Source: Amoebophrya sp. A120
Taxonomy: Eukaryota > Sar > Dinophyceae > Syndiniales > Amoebophryaceae
Direction of reading: 5' to 3'
Assembly: GCA_905178155.1 (NCBI GenBank)
Contig: CAJINV010000004.1
Span: forward strand, 6,197,923-6,261,922
DNA: 64,000 nt
A program made the position numbers and the translations under genes. Position 1 is the first letter of the stretch. Every line of letters begins with the position of its first letter. The notes under the pieces were generated by a model, which worked only from the letters and a program-made list of their open reading frames with translations, did no database searches and was not told where the DNA came from. Below are positions 1 to 10,539 of the stretch, in pieces.

Positions 1-1821
1 ACTCGCGCGGACGCAGAGCCGCTCGAGCACGTTGCGACAGTTCCTCAAACTCTGCAGTTTCAACATGTGCTGCGCAGGAGTGTCGGGTTCTTGCCGTCGA
101 TCATCTGTTTTTGTTAATACTGGAACGAAGATGTTTGTGTTTTCTCCTTCCTCTTCCTCGGATGACTCCGCCGCATTAAGATCAGCCGCCGTAGGAGCGG
201 TCGCGGTCGAATGACGCAACTCACCGCTCGTGTCAGCATCTAACTCCTGCTCCGACCGCTCTTTGTCTTTGTCTTTTCGCGTCTTCTCACTTTCCTGTTT
301 TTTGTTGTTTTCCGGAGCGACGATGAAAGCCACGAGGGAGTGGAGAAGCTGTTCCAAAAGTGCGGTAGATAAACTGTGGTACGTCTTGGACACCAAATTT
401 TCTGCGTAGACTTGCTCTTGCGCCCGCCCGGTTGTGACCCAGTGGTCGGAACAAGAAAGAAGATCAAGATCGAGATCGGTGAAGATTTTATCATTTATTC
501 CCCTGTCCTCGTGGTCTTCTGAGAGGCCGCAACTCGGAATGGAACTCGAAGAAGTTGTGGATGAGGTACAGCAGCCGCGTGAAGAAGATGAAGAACTAGA
601 TCCTGCAGCACCTCCACTTTCCCGTAGCGGCCCACGACGAGAACGAGAACCCCCACGAGGACCGCTCAACACGAAGTTCCGCAGCCACGCCGCGTTGTTG
701 CGCTGGCGGCGGGGATGTTCGAGGGCGTCGTTCTGCTCCATTTGTTCAATCGCGAGCTGGGCGACGGTGTGGACACAGTCCGGCAGGAAAGGTAGAAACT
801 CCTGGTAAACTTTTGCCATGTGGTCGAACTCCTCTTGATTTTCAGCTGGAAAAAACGCGTCGCTGTCGTCTTCGCGGTACAGAGGGACCTTTTGATGGGG
901 TCGATAGCAACCAGTGCTCATGGAGGACTCGCGGTCGTCAAAGGGCAGGGGAAGAATTAGATGATGTTTATTTTCGTCTACTCCGCTGGCATTGGTCGGC
1001 AGGACCCCGTACCCGTTGTATTTATCGTGTAGCACTTCTTCGCTCGGTCGTCCACCTACGCTGGCATTTGCACTGTTCTCGCCCGCTTTCCCCCCGACAT
1101 GGGAGTGCCAGTCATGGTAATCGGAAAAGGCCGTTTTCACGATCGCTCGAATCTGAGACGGATCCTTGGCCGTGCACAAACAGTTAAGCAGGTGGTATGC
1201 GCGGATCGGCGTGGTTGAAAGCGAGACCCTGCTCTGGTTGTTCATTTCTAATGGAGTTGTTGTTCGGTCGTCGTTTTCTTGTGGGCGGTAGAACTTCTGT
1301 CGTGGTGCAACAACTCCATCTGCGGGTAGTTGATCATTTTTCCGTTTATCTTTGCAGTACGCCCAGATGATGGGCCACAAAAACCAGTGCACAGAATGAA
1401 GGTCGTTTAGCGTCATCTTCGCCCCCGGTTCCGCCGGTAAGGCAGCTCGGACTCTATCTCTACTCCTTCTCGCCGCCGCATGATCTTTGCTGCCAGGAAG
1501 ATGTCCTTGGTCAGAAGATTTTTCATCTCCGTCGATTAATTTCTGGTCAACACCTGCAGAAGCCGTACTATTCTCGTTCGGGTGATAGTACTTAAGCAAG
1601 AAGGCTTCAGGAGGTGAGGAGGAGCTATGTTCCAACCAATATCGCGCTAGAAACAAGCGGTCGGAATTGGTCAGGAGCAGCTTGTTCGTCTTTTCTTGTT
1701 GGCCTTCTCGTTCTACCTTCCGGAACTGCGCCTGTTGGAGCTCCTCATCCGGCTCCTGCGCCGGTGGAACCTTCATCGTCGGGGATCTGGGTGGTTGCTC
1801 TGCTGGTGGTGATTCTTCCAT
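1..1821 (-). CDS. Hypothetical protein, C-terminus beyond left edge
   Basis: One minus-strand frame is open from an in-frame stop at 1858-1860 down to base 1 with no stop, at least 607 codons. The first in-frame ATG is at 1821 (MEESPPAEQPPRSP). A second ATG at 1245 (MNNQSRVSLS) is a less likely start because the frame stays open upstream. The product has a Pro/Gln/Glu-rich N-terminus, a more ordered middle (for example YHDWHSHVGGK and the stretch FDHMAKVYQEFLPFLPDCV), a Ser-rich linker, then an acidic and Lys-rich part. No signal peptide, membrane segment or known motif was recognised. No introner interrupts the visible part. The plus-strand reading frames at 434-1901 are antisense shadows. 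The function is unknown. The existence of the gene is well supported by the length of the open frame. Confidence 0.7.
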   Translation of the reverse strand, partial: MEESPPAEQPPRSPTMKVPPAQEPDEELQQAQFRKVEREGQQEKTNKLLLTNSDRLFLARYWLEHSSSSPPEAFLLKYYHPNENSTASAGVDQKLIDGDEKSSDQGHLPGSKDHAAARRSRDRVRAALPAEPGAKMTLNDLHSVHWFLWPIIWAYCKDKRKNDQLPADGVVAPRQKFYRPQENDDRTTTPLEMNNQSRVSLSTTPIRAYHLLNCLCTAKDPSQIRAIVKTAFSDYHDWHSHVGGKAGENSANASVGGRPSEEVLHDKYNGYGVLPTNASGVDENKHHLILPLPFDDRESSMSTGCYRPHQKVPLYREDDSDAFFPAENQEEFDHMAKVYQEFLPFLPDCVHTVAQLAIEQMEQNDALEHPRRQRNNAAWLRNFVLSGPRGGSRSRRGPLRESGGAAGSSSSSSSRGCCTSSTTSSSSIPSCGLSEDHEDRGINDKIFTDLDLDLLSCSDHWVTTGRAQEQVYAENLVSKTYHSLSTALLEQLLHSLVAFIVAPENNKKQESEKTRKDKDKERSEQELDADTSGELRHSTATAPTAADLNAAESSEEEEGENTNIFVPVLTKTDDRRQEPDTPAQHMLKLQSLRNCRNVLERLCVRAS

Positions 1822-3384
1822 ATTGTGGCGGGAAAGAAAATGAGAATGACGAGGCTCTCAACAAACAAACCAGCGCCGGACCTGCATGTTCAAACAGCTA
1901 AGTAAGTAGTTCTGGAAGTTCTTGATTTACTTTTACTCAGGGAAGAGGTCGTGGCAGGCCGAATGATGCTGAAGCCAGAGGCAGATGAGGCTCGTGGTCT
2001 TTACAAGGGATCCCGATCTTGGAGGCGTGGCCTGCGCGAAACACGACCCGGATTGGCGATGCATGTGCGCCAGGAGGAATCAAATTCGCATGCTGGAGGT
2101 GAAAGAAAAGGAAAGCTAAAATCGAATGATGGTGAAGATTGCTGGTGTAGCGCTTCTACGAATGAGTGCGAGGCACTTTATTTTTACCGTATACACTTGA
2201 CTCAATGTTAGAACGAAGAGAAGACGATGGTGATTTCTAGACCTCGTGCTTCGTTCCTGATTTTCTGGGAAAATCGAAAATCGAAATGGCAACAGCACAA
2301 CACAGGTCTCGGTTGTGCCTCAATGCGCTTGTCCTTTTGATAATTTTTTGACCACAACAACATCAGCACAAAAAAAAATGAATTTTTGACAACAACCTCG
2401 GAAAAATGAACCTAAGCAGCGGCAGTCCTAACGAGATCCTACTGCACCAAAGTGGTACTGAAAGAAAGTGATGAAGATCTGAAGGAAAACATAAGTAGAT
2501 CTTCGGCTTCGTGCTTCCAACGCGGGATCTTGTTTACTCACACGTGAGCAAGCCAATCAAAGTCACAGCCACTCCCTGAAGCTGCATCTTGATCTTCACA
2601 GAATTTGCATAAACAAGAAACTCAGTCAAACCGACGCTCGTCGTGAACACCGTCAACAAACTTTCCAAAAAACAAAGGCGCATTGCCCCCTCTGCAGCGA
2701 TGGAGCTTCAGTGTTGATCTGTTTTCTTCGTAAAAATGTCTAGATCAAGAACCCACGAGGGGGTTCTCGTCGTGGTAGCAATCCACTAAAAATGTCTTCC
2801 AGATGAAATATCCTCCTGCCTATACAGCATATAATCAGCTGCGTGCGGCATGATAGGGATAAAACTTTCTAAACCGTTCTGATAAAGAACTCGCGAGAAG
2901 GAAATGCGTGCTGTTGTCATGCGCTAAAGGAATCCTGTCCAGAATCGGCGATCACTTTCACTTTCTATGTTTTAATTTCATATGCATACTACTAGAAAAT
3001 TAAAGCAGGTGCAATTGCAATTGCAAATGCAGCTATGCATGAAAGGAATGTCGTTGTCGTGCGACATGCGAGATAAGTTCGTTGGGGGCTGTTGCTTGTT
3101 TAATTTTACTATAGCTTGAACTTGATGCTCGTGCAGTATTTCTTGCACACGCAGCTACGTCATTTGTGCCTACTGAATTCAAATAATTTTCCTCACAGAT
3201 CATACAACACCATGACCATGTGCGCGCCATGATCCTATAAAAATTGAAATGCATTTTCACAAACCTGGCTAGACTGCAGCAAGGAAGAGGACCATTGTTG
3301 ATACTACATTCGGAGTTTTCGAAGGATCATCAAACTACACTGACATAAACGAGTATGAATTTTGGACAGACTTTCTGCTCTTCT
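1822..3384. other. Intergenic, no gene recognised
   Basis: About 1.56 kb between two minus-strand genes. It is AT-richer than the neighbours and holds only short open frames. It should contain the promoter and 5' UTR of the gene ending at 1821 and the 3' UTR of the gene starting at 4866. No repeat of the introner families and no RNA gene were seen. Confidence 0.5.
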
Positions 3385-4866
3385 TCACTGAGAAAAAGTA
3401 TAACCTCCTCGCGGGATCGTTGGCACCGCGCCGAGGCCGAATTGCTGCTGAAAGGAGGAATTCCTTTGCTGCGGCTGGTATAGGTAACTGTTCGCGGCCT
3501 GATTGTGCTGCTGCACGACGGGACCCACGACACGAGAAGTTGTTCCGGCAGCAGTGCTCGGCTGGTTGAACCCAGAAATGGGATAATGAAGCTGTTGCGA
3601 CATCGGGGTATCAACTGCGGTAAACGCATGCGGAATGTGTACGGGTCGGATTTGGCGGTATTGCGCCGGCACGCTCTGCGGCATGGGTCGCAGGTTTGTC
3701 CCTTCGACGTGATATCTTCTCGTAGTCTCCAGCGCATCTGCCGGAGCAAATTTAACACGACGGGAGCGCAAGTCGTTCGTGGACTTTGACCGCCTCAGAA
3801 TAGAAGTTGTAGGCGGCGCGGAGGCTCGGCGGGACCGCTGCGCAATTTGATGTTGTTCTACCGGGATCATCTGCACGGTGGATCTCGCACTGGCAGAGAG
3901 TTGATTTGATGTTCCGGTGGAAGCAGGAGGTGCTGGTGCAGAAGAAGAAGAAGAAGACGATGATCCACCATACTGGGTTGCAGAAGTCGTTGTCACGACT
4001 TGCACCGGCACGTCAACAGATCTCGCCGAGGACGACAGCAGTGGCGCGGCACTGCTTGCAGCACAAGATGAGCCTTCTTCTCCTCGGCGACTCATGAACT
4101 CCGGCCTTGGATTCGTCAGAATCACGCTGCAGGGGGAGGCGTCTGCGAAAAGATTTTCTTGACTTTCGTCGGCGAGGACGCCAGAAATATCGCTGGCGCG
4201 CGTCCCGGGAGAGACCGAGGGCGAAACTACGCGGCCCGAGCCCGCCGTGCAACTGGCTGCGGACACCTCATCAAGCAAGCACCGGCCAACCGCATTACCT
4301 CGACCCGCAACCGCGCTGTGCGGAGAGGGGTGGTGCTCTTCTGGCCGTGACGAGCCGTTAGAGGAGGAGGAGGAATTAGTACTGCGAGGTGTTGTCAATG
4401 TCACCGACAGTTCCGCGTCACCATCGCTCGACCGCGACAGCGCCAGACTGGACGGCGTTCCATTTGGGCCTAATTGCTCTTCGACGTCTTCAGCCTGTTC
4501 TTGCGCTGCCGGTGCAGCAACGACCTCGGCTAGCTCACCCAGATTCTCCTCTGGGGTTCCAGGAGTCTGATTCTGGCTGTTCGCGTACGTGCTCGCCTCG
4601 GATGCCGGGGTGAGAGGCCCATCTCCAAAGCCAAAGTCGTCCGCATTTATTCCCGCGATCGGGCTGAGCTCGTTCTCTCCGTCGAAAAAATCAGCGGCAG
4701 CGGGCTGGGGGGCGGCGAAGGTCCTCGGAGAATCAGGAATGTGAGCGACTTCTTCAAATTCCTCAAACAGATTGCGCCTGACCGGTGGAAAGTCTGCGCC
4801 AGAGCAGGGCTCCAGCAACTGCGACAGGACGACGACGGCAGCAAATCTCATGGATAAAGAGGCCAT
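3385..4866 (-). CDS. Secreted low-complexity Ser/Pro/Gln-rich protein
   Basis: A single uninterrupted frame of 493 codons starts at ATG 4866. The N-terminus (MASLSMRFAAVVVLSQLLEP, followed by CSGA) has the form of a cleavable signal peptide of about 24 residues, so the protein is probably secreted or enters the endomembrane system. The rest is low complexity: acidic patches, long Ser runs around the middle and a Gln/Asn/Tyr-rich C-terminal 60 residues. A basic stretch (LRRSKSTNDLRSRRVKFAP) near residue 360 resembles a phosphorylation or docking motif, which is only an impression. There are no Cys-rich repeats like those of the paralogue family further right, and no introner is present. I recognise no family. 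The plus-strand reading frames inside it are shadows. Confidence 0.65.
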   Translation of the reverse strand: MASLSMRFAAVVVLSQLLEPCSGADFPPVRRNLFEEFEEVAHIPDSPRTFAAPQPAAADFFDGENELSPIAGINADDFGFGDGPLTPASEASTYANSQNQTPGTPEENLGELAEVVAAPAAQEQAEDVEEQLGPNGTPSSLALSRSSDGDAELSVTLTTPRSTNSSSSSNGSSRPEEHHPSPHSAVAGRGNAVGRCLLDEVSAASCTAGSGRVVSPSVSPGTRASDISGVLADESQENLFADASPCSVILTNPRPEFMSRRGEEGSSCAASSAAPLLSSSARSVDVPVQVVTTTSATQYGGSSSSSSSSAPAPPASTGTSNQLSASARSTVQMIPVEQHQIAQRSRRASAPPTTSILRRSKSTNDLRSRRVKFAPADALETTRRYHVEGTNLRPMPQSVPAQYRQIRPVHIPHAFTAVDTPMSQQLHYPISGFNQPSTAAGTTSRVVGPVVQQHNQAANSYLYQPQQRNSSFQQQFGLGAVPTIPRGGYTFSQ

Positions 4867-5951
4867 GGTGTAAAGTTGTTGGAACTTTCTTCAGTCAGAT
4901 CGAGTATCTGTATCTTCCTGCGGTAGCGATCTTGCTTTTAACACTTACGCAACAATCCTAAGAAATAAAGTTTGGATTCTTTATTGCAAAAACTCAGATA
5001 TGTAGCAACTATCAACTACAGTCCACTCCGCAAGAGTCAAAGTCAATGTCAAGGTTGTGATTGAGTACGAAGTATGTACTACAACTAGGTAGAGCGATCG
5101 ATTGCTGCACTGGGGATATTACAGAGAGATCATGAATTCATTCGTAGACGACAAGGACGACAATTCTGAGCGGGGTTCCGATTCGCGAATCTTTAACATG
5201 CAGGAGCAGGGGGGCTTTCTGGATCTGTGTCTGAACATTTTGAACCACAATTTCATGAGGTTTTCGCTCGTGCGTATGAGATCTTTGTTCAAATTTCGGC
5301 TCAGGAAACCGAGGATTTCTTCGCCGTGCCAAACCGATGTATTGATCTTTCCAGTGTTTCTCGTGTCGACGTCATTCTTGGTTTCAATCCTGGCCTTGCA
5401 GCTGCACTTGGACTTCGTCGATTACAAGCGAAAAGAAATACGAGACTTAAATGACATTGCAGAATGGCGTTGCGCTTCCTTGTTTGATCCGATTTTGGTG
5501 CTGATCCTCGGTGTTGATCATGGTCATATGATACATTTTCGTCCGAAATCGATGAGAAAACATCACCCCCTGACAGTGGCCGTCGCGCGAACACACATCC
5601 ACACTCAATTATCCTCACGGCAGAGGAGCATCAAAATAAATCCCGCAAAGTCTGCTCGGACTCTACGCACTGGCACGCAGCTGCGTCCTTATTGTTTTCT
5701 TTGCGAGCTGGGGCAAGCTACTTCGCAGCGGGGCTGCGGGGCGCGCGGGCAGGGCGGGGGCGCGCGGGCGCGGGCAGGCAGATCTTTTTGGGCGAATTTA
5801 TGACTAGCTGTGACCTTGTTGTAAGTTCCAAGAATCTTGTGTAGATGCGGTGTTGTGTGTTGTCATTGTATGTCCAGGAAATGGCAACATTATTTTTGAT
5901 TTTCATCATCATGACTGCGCTTGTTGAAAGATGAACACCCGCAACGCGATG
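4867..5951. other. Intergenic, with one doubtful plus-strand ORF
   Basis: About 1.1 kb. A plus-strand frame at 5102-5803 (233 codons, starting MLHWGYYREIM) is the only sizeable plus-strand candidate not lying over a minus-strand gene. It has one hydrophobic stretch (VLIFPVFLVSTSFLVSILAL) but no recognisable family and ends in a G/C-rich repetitive tail at 5730-5790. A second plus frame at 5227-5454 overlaps it. I treat neither as established. Confidence 0.3.
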
Positions 5952-7211
5952 TCATTCCTGCCTGCAGTTTTGCACACCTCCGTGCGTGGAGAGGTGTAGC
6001 TGCACCACGAGTGCCGATGAAACAGGATTTTTAACTTTATTCTTGAGATTGTCTTCGTGCCGGTCGTAGTTTAGATTTGTAGCTTTGCCCTCGCTGTTAA
6101 TTGACAAAACCACTCGTCGCGAAATTGGAAAATAAAGCTGTAGTGCTGATGCGCGCTTCTGGTAAAACGTTGAAATCAAAATCATACAAAATAAGCCACT
6201 CGGAATGAATAAACCTTTGGCAAACGAAAAGCTAGCCCTTCGCAGTTTGTGTTCTTGAAACGATAGAAGTACATCAGTAAATACAGATCTCTGTCGTGAA
6301 GACGCTTGGAAGATCGCCGTTGTCATGAATCTAAATACAAACTTCACGCCACAATTAGCCATGTTTCGGTAGTTCTTTCGCAATGGTAGTTCAATGCGGT
6401 CGCGCGAACAATTGTTGCGAAGAAACAAGAATTCGTGGCACAGATCTTGCGCCGACATGAAATTTGCGAAAGTCCTCAACAACGACTTCCTGCTCGGGAT
6501 GAACATCCGAAAGAGTAGAACTAGTAGCAGTGCGCGATGGTCGTGCTGGATGATGGTGAAAAGGAGTGTCATATGCAAGCAATGAACGCCCGGCTCGGGG
6601 AGACGAGGACGTTCACTGAAAATTTTGCTGTCATCATTTGTGTTCGTGCAAACAAGGTCGGTGAAAGGATTTTTGGTGAAGAACCTCGTTATGAAGAGGC
6701 GTAGGTAATTATACGCCAGGTGGTGTAAAAATTTCTCCAAACCGAAACCGCTGGGTGAAAGTTCTTCTTTGATATCTTTTGGCAGTTCTTGTCCAGGGAA
6801 AAATAAAACCATTCTCGGATAGAAAACATCTTCAAAGGTAGAGACTATAGAAGATCTGATGAACATTCTATTTCCTTGTGTCAGCACAATTACTAGCGCA
6901 ATCAAAGCGGAGGTGAAAATTTGAAAGGGCATCTTCCAGCGGCAAGAACCTTCGGTTGAGCTGCAGTGGCCCGAAGGAACCTCTGCTACTCGGGATCTTT
7001 GCCGGAAAAAGCCAAAGCTTCGAACCACCAGCAATAAGAGAGCGACCAAGATGTTGATGACTAGAGGGAAGATAAAACAAAAAACCACTCGATAAAAAAT
7101 TCTTGAAGACTTCCGAATATTCTTGACCTTGCATAGTGCTTGTACCAGAAGACAGTAGAGTTCTTGTTTGCGCCTCTTCTGCAAGAAAAACCGTCGCAGA
7201 TGAATCTGCAT
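5952..7211 (-). CDS. Possible multi-pass membrane protein, 419 residues
   Basis: An open minus-strand frame runs from ATG 7211 (MQIHLRRFFLQKRRK) to a stop at 5952. Four hydrophobic stretches are seen: FYRVVFCFIFPLVINILVAL, then IFTSALIALVIVL, then MTLLFTIIQHDHRALLLVLL, then LFIPSGLFCMILISTFY. The rest is basic. No family was recognised. Its start is only about 20 bases past the stop codon of the CobW-type gene, while all other gaps in this cluster are at least 0.7 kb. It could therefore be a real downstream cistron, part of a long 3' UTR that happens to be open, or a gene whose first exon lies elsewhere. The length without a stop argues for coding; the position argues against. Confidence 0.4.
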   Translation of the reverse strand: MQIHLRRFFLQKRRKQELYCLLVQALCKVKNIRKSSRIFYRVVFCFIFPLVINILVALLLLVVRSFGFFRQRSRVAEVPSGHCSSTEGSCRWKMPFQIFTSALIALVIVLTQGNRMFIRSSIVSTFEDVFYPRMVLFFPGQELPKDIKEELSPSGFGLEKFLHHLAYNYLRLFITRFFTKNPFTDLVCTNTNDDSKIFSERPRLPEPGVHCLHMTLLFTIIQHDHRALLLVLLFRMFIPSRKSLLRTFANFMSAQDLCHEFLFLRNNCSRDRIELPLRKNYRNMANCGVKFVFRFMTTAIFQASSRQRSVFTDVLLSFQEHKLRRASFSFAKGLFIPSGLFCMILISTFYQKRASALQLYFPISRRVVLSINSEGKATNLNYDRHEDNLKNKVKNPVSSALVVQLHLSTHGGVQNCRQE

Positions 7212-7231
7212 CACCTTGCGCTGGCTTGCCT

Positions 7232-9799
7232 CTAGGAGCGGTCCTGCTCTTTCTTCTCCTCGTTAACCTCCGACGGAGACATTTCTTCATCGCCGTCATC
7301 CTCCGCACCGGTTTCGTCCTCCTCGCCATCATCCTTTTCGTCCCCTGCTTCCGATCCCTCCTCCTCTTCCTCCTCGTCGTCGCCCCGATATTCCATGAAT
7401 TCCTCAATCGCTTTGCCGCCAAAGAACGGGTCTTCGTATTTCAAAAAGCGGTCCCACGGGGTCTTCAAGCCGCCCGTTCCCTTCATCACCTGCTTCTCCG
7501 TCAATGAAATCAACGCCTGCTCCCCGCCCTCGGCCGCGGTCTTGACCATGAACTTGTCGAACTTCTCCTTTTCCTCCGCCGCTTTGGTCATTTCCTCATC
7601 GGTGACTAACGTGTTTTCCAGCTCTTCCTCGATCGCCTTCTTGTCCAAATCGATGCCGATCACCACAATCTCCGTTTCCCGATCGCCAAAAACACCGCCG
7701 AAGGCAGGATTCTCGTCCTCGACTTCCATCTTGTTCGTCGCGTCACCAGACTTTGCGACGACCTGGTTGCCGTTTTGGTCGACCATCTGCTGCTCGAAGC
7801 CCGCGTCCTTAATGGCGGCGTCGAACGGCTGTCCGGGGTTTAAAGAAAATTGCCGTCCCGTGCTGTGCCAGTCCATGCGGTAGCCGCAGGCGTTGGCGAG
7901 CCAGATCTGCCCCTTGGACCGGATCACACCCTTGAAGATCTGCTTTTCATCTTGTGTAGCGGTTTCATCAACTACCTTTTTGTCTTTCCCGCCAGTCGGA
8001 GGTTTCACCAGCTCAGAAATCCGTCCAAACCCGTTCAAGATCGCGTGCAATTTCGTCGGCACAAACGGTTTCTTCGAGCGGAACACAACAGAACTGATTC
8101 CATACTCCTCGGTCTCCGGCACGTGGTGCCCATCGTTCGCCAGCTCCTGCAACCAACCGGCCGACCGCTGCGCCACCTCGAAGTTGAATAAATTGGTCCC
8201 GAGCAATTTTTCCGGGTCGACCTTCCCGTGTTCCGTCCAGTAGACGTTGGCCGAGGGGTTCAACTTCTTCACCAAAGCCTCAATCTGCGTCACTTTGTCC
8301 GAACCGCACACGATGTTCTCCTCCGTGTTGGTTTCTTCTTTCTTCGCAAAGGGATTGGCGTTTTTCTGCAGGAGCAAATCCTTTTTGTTCAGCAAAATCA
8401 CGTTCGCGAACTCGATCTGGTCCACCAGCAAATCGACGATGGACCGGTCCAAATCCATGCCGCCCTCGTCCTCGTTGGATTGCTGCGCCTCGGACTTTGA
8501 CCACTTGGAATCTCGCAGGGAGTCGAGACTACCTAACACGTCGAAAATCTCGGCGGCGTCGACCACCGTGACCATGGTATCTAATTTCGCAATGTTCTGC
8601 AACTCGATCGCCTGGACCGCGAGCTTTTTTTGATCTTCCGCCGCCTGGTTCTGGTCCGTGGCGACGGATTCATGATCGTGGTCGTGATTGTCATGGTGAT
8701 GTCCCGCGGCCTGGGCCATCTGCTCCAATTCCTTCAGCGAGTGGCAGAAGGTTTGGGCAACAGGGACGGGTTCGGAGATGCCGGTGGATTCGATGATTAA
8801 GTAGTCATATTTGTTGTCCTTCGCCAGTTCCGCGACCTGCTCAACCATATCAAATGCAAAAATGCCTGGGTCTGGAATGTTGCCGGATTTGTGATGCATA
8901 TTTTGCATGGCCCAGGATGTCTGTAATGCACGAGGTGGCATCACATATTTTTAGAGGGCTTCCTGATGCCTACTCCGCATGACAAATGCCCTCCCCGCGT
9001 GGCACAAACTAGACTCCTCTTGCTGGTCACGCAATACAGTTTTTTCTAAAGTCCAAAGTTAGCATCACAAGTTCCAACCTTCCAGACCCAGACATAATTT
9101 TTGCATTTGATAAACCAAGTCCTCCCGCAACGTGCAGCAAATGCAGCCGTTTTGTAACGCGACCATCTTCGGCTTCGCGGTTTTGTTGGTTTCCGTCTGC
9201 TATCAACTGTAAAAATGTCTGGGTCTGGAAGATTCTGACACTTGTCATGCACGTTTTGCATGAGCCATGATGTCTGTGATGCATCCCCTAGCAATACAGA
9301 TTTTTTGAGGGCTTCTTGATGCGTATTCCGCATGACAAATGCCTTCTCAGCGTAGCAAAAATTGCCTTCCCTTTGGTACTCATGCAATACAAATTTTTTT
9401 GGAATCCAAATGCAGCATCAAAAGTTGCATTCTTCCAGACCCAGACATTTTTACATTTGATATCTGCTTCTTGTCACCACCGGCGGCAGCTTTCGTCGCA
9501 CCCCCGGTCTTCTTCTGCGCTGCACCACTAGTGTCTTTATCACCTTCCACAACCTTGTTGATTTCCAGCGCGTCGACGTTTACGCTTGCCATGTCGTTGA
9601 CGATCAAGGCGATCTTCAACCCTTTGTTGTTGTTCAACAAATGCGTTAAGGTGGTGGTCTTCCCAGATCCCAGGAACCCGGACAGAACGGTGACGGGTAA
9701 CCGGGTGTCCTGCTTGTTCATCTCGGTTTCTTGCATATCTTCGGCGTCAACACTGGTGCGCTGGCGCTTCGGAGCGTTTTCGGTAGTAGTTGCGGACAT
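7232..9799 (-). CDS. CobW/ZNG1-type metallochaperone GTPase
   Basis: Three exons, 9799-9463, 9195-9113 and 8842-7232, total 2,031 nt and give 676 residues. Residues 41-49 form the P-loop GFLGSGKTT. Residues 129-133 are GCICC, the metal-binding CxCC motif of the COG0523 family. The switch region reads [16 protein letters not shown] His-rich loop lies at about 187-198 ([11 protein letters not shown]), as expected for zinc handling. The C-terminal CobW_C domain includes [16 protein letters not shown] and a region ending LVTDEEM. The tail is strongly acidic. Known members use GTP hydrolysis to deliver zinc or another metal to client enzymes, and a cytosolic location is inferred from the absence of a signal. 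The GCICC motif appears only when both family A introners are removed at their 5-base duplications, which is strong support for the splice model. Confidence 0.93.
8848..9112. mobile_element. Introner, family A (CobW gene intron 2)
   Basis: 265 bp with inverted ends carrying the family A core CTGGGTCTGG. Starts TATC, ends GATA. Duplication AACCA at 8843-8847 and 9113-9117. Removal joins LREDLV to EQVAEL in frame. Internal sequence resembles the elements at 9201 and 24945. Confidence 0.93.
9201..9462. mobile_element. Introner, family A (CobW gene intron 1)
   Basis: 262 bp, TATC...GATA, family A stem. Duplication TCTGC at 9196-9200 and 9463-9467. Removal joins GDKKQ to TETNK and places the GCICC motif in frame. 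Only 88 bases separate it from the next introner. Confidence 0.93.
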
Positions 9800-10539
9800 C
9801 TTGGATCTGTTGGTGTTGCGTTGTGGTTTTTGGATTTAATGGTTCTTTTCCGAAAAGATTTCTGAAGACTCTTTATACTTTTTAGCGGCGAATAAACTTG
9901 AGGCGGTGATTTTCGGCTACTCCTGTCAGTGACTTCTATGTCGACTTTATTCTTTATTTCAATTTCTACTTTACTATTGTGACTTTCAAAAGCGCGGCAC
10001 GGTTTTTCTTTTTGCTGTACTAGTCAGACTTTAACTGTGGTGACCCTTCTGAGACAGGCGTCGAGGAAAAAGAGGCTGGAGGTCGTTTTGGTTGTCGAAA
10101 TTCAGATGAAATTCAGGTTGCCATCAGGATCATCGCGCGGAAAGCAGTGCCACCATCAACAGGGCCAAGAAAAGGATCTTCAGGGCCGGACCTAATTGCA
10201 TTCGGAAGAAGAGCTCGTTTTTTTTTCATTTGTATTCAACTAGAGAGGGAGATGAAATTGAAAATAATGTTGATCCTTCTTGCTAATTCATTGCTGAATA
10301 GATCTGTCTTCTTGAGTGTCGTGTGTGGTTTAACCTGAAGAAGGCTATTGACAAGAACTTGCTTCGTGTCGTGTTAACTCCTCGGTTCTTGGTTTTCTTC
10401 TACGACTACTAATATTCGTTCTGATTGTGATTCTTATGAATTGATGCTGAACTGGCGCGGTTCTTCTTTTGTAGCGTGCCAGCCGGCACGCAGGAGCTTT
10501 TGAACCAACTTGTTCGGTATCATGTTCATTTATCACTTT
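9800..10539. other. Intergenic, no gene recognised
   Basis: About 740 bp between the CobW-type gene start and the end of the glycosyltransferase. Only short open frames are present and no repeat or RNA gene was recognised. It should hold the promoter of the CobW-type gene. Confidence 0.5.

Noticed and set aside
1614-1901. Plus-strand ORF of 95 codons with a hydrophobic middle and a GTAAGT sequence just after it
   Set aside because: The minus strand is open through the same stretch as part of a frame of more than 600 codons, a far better explanation.
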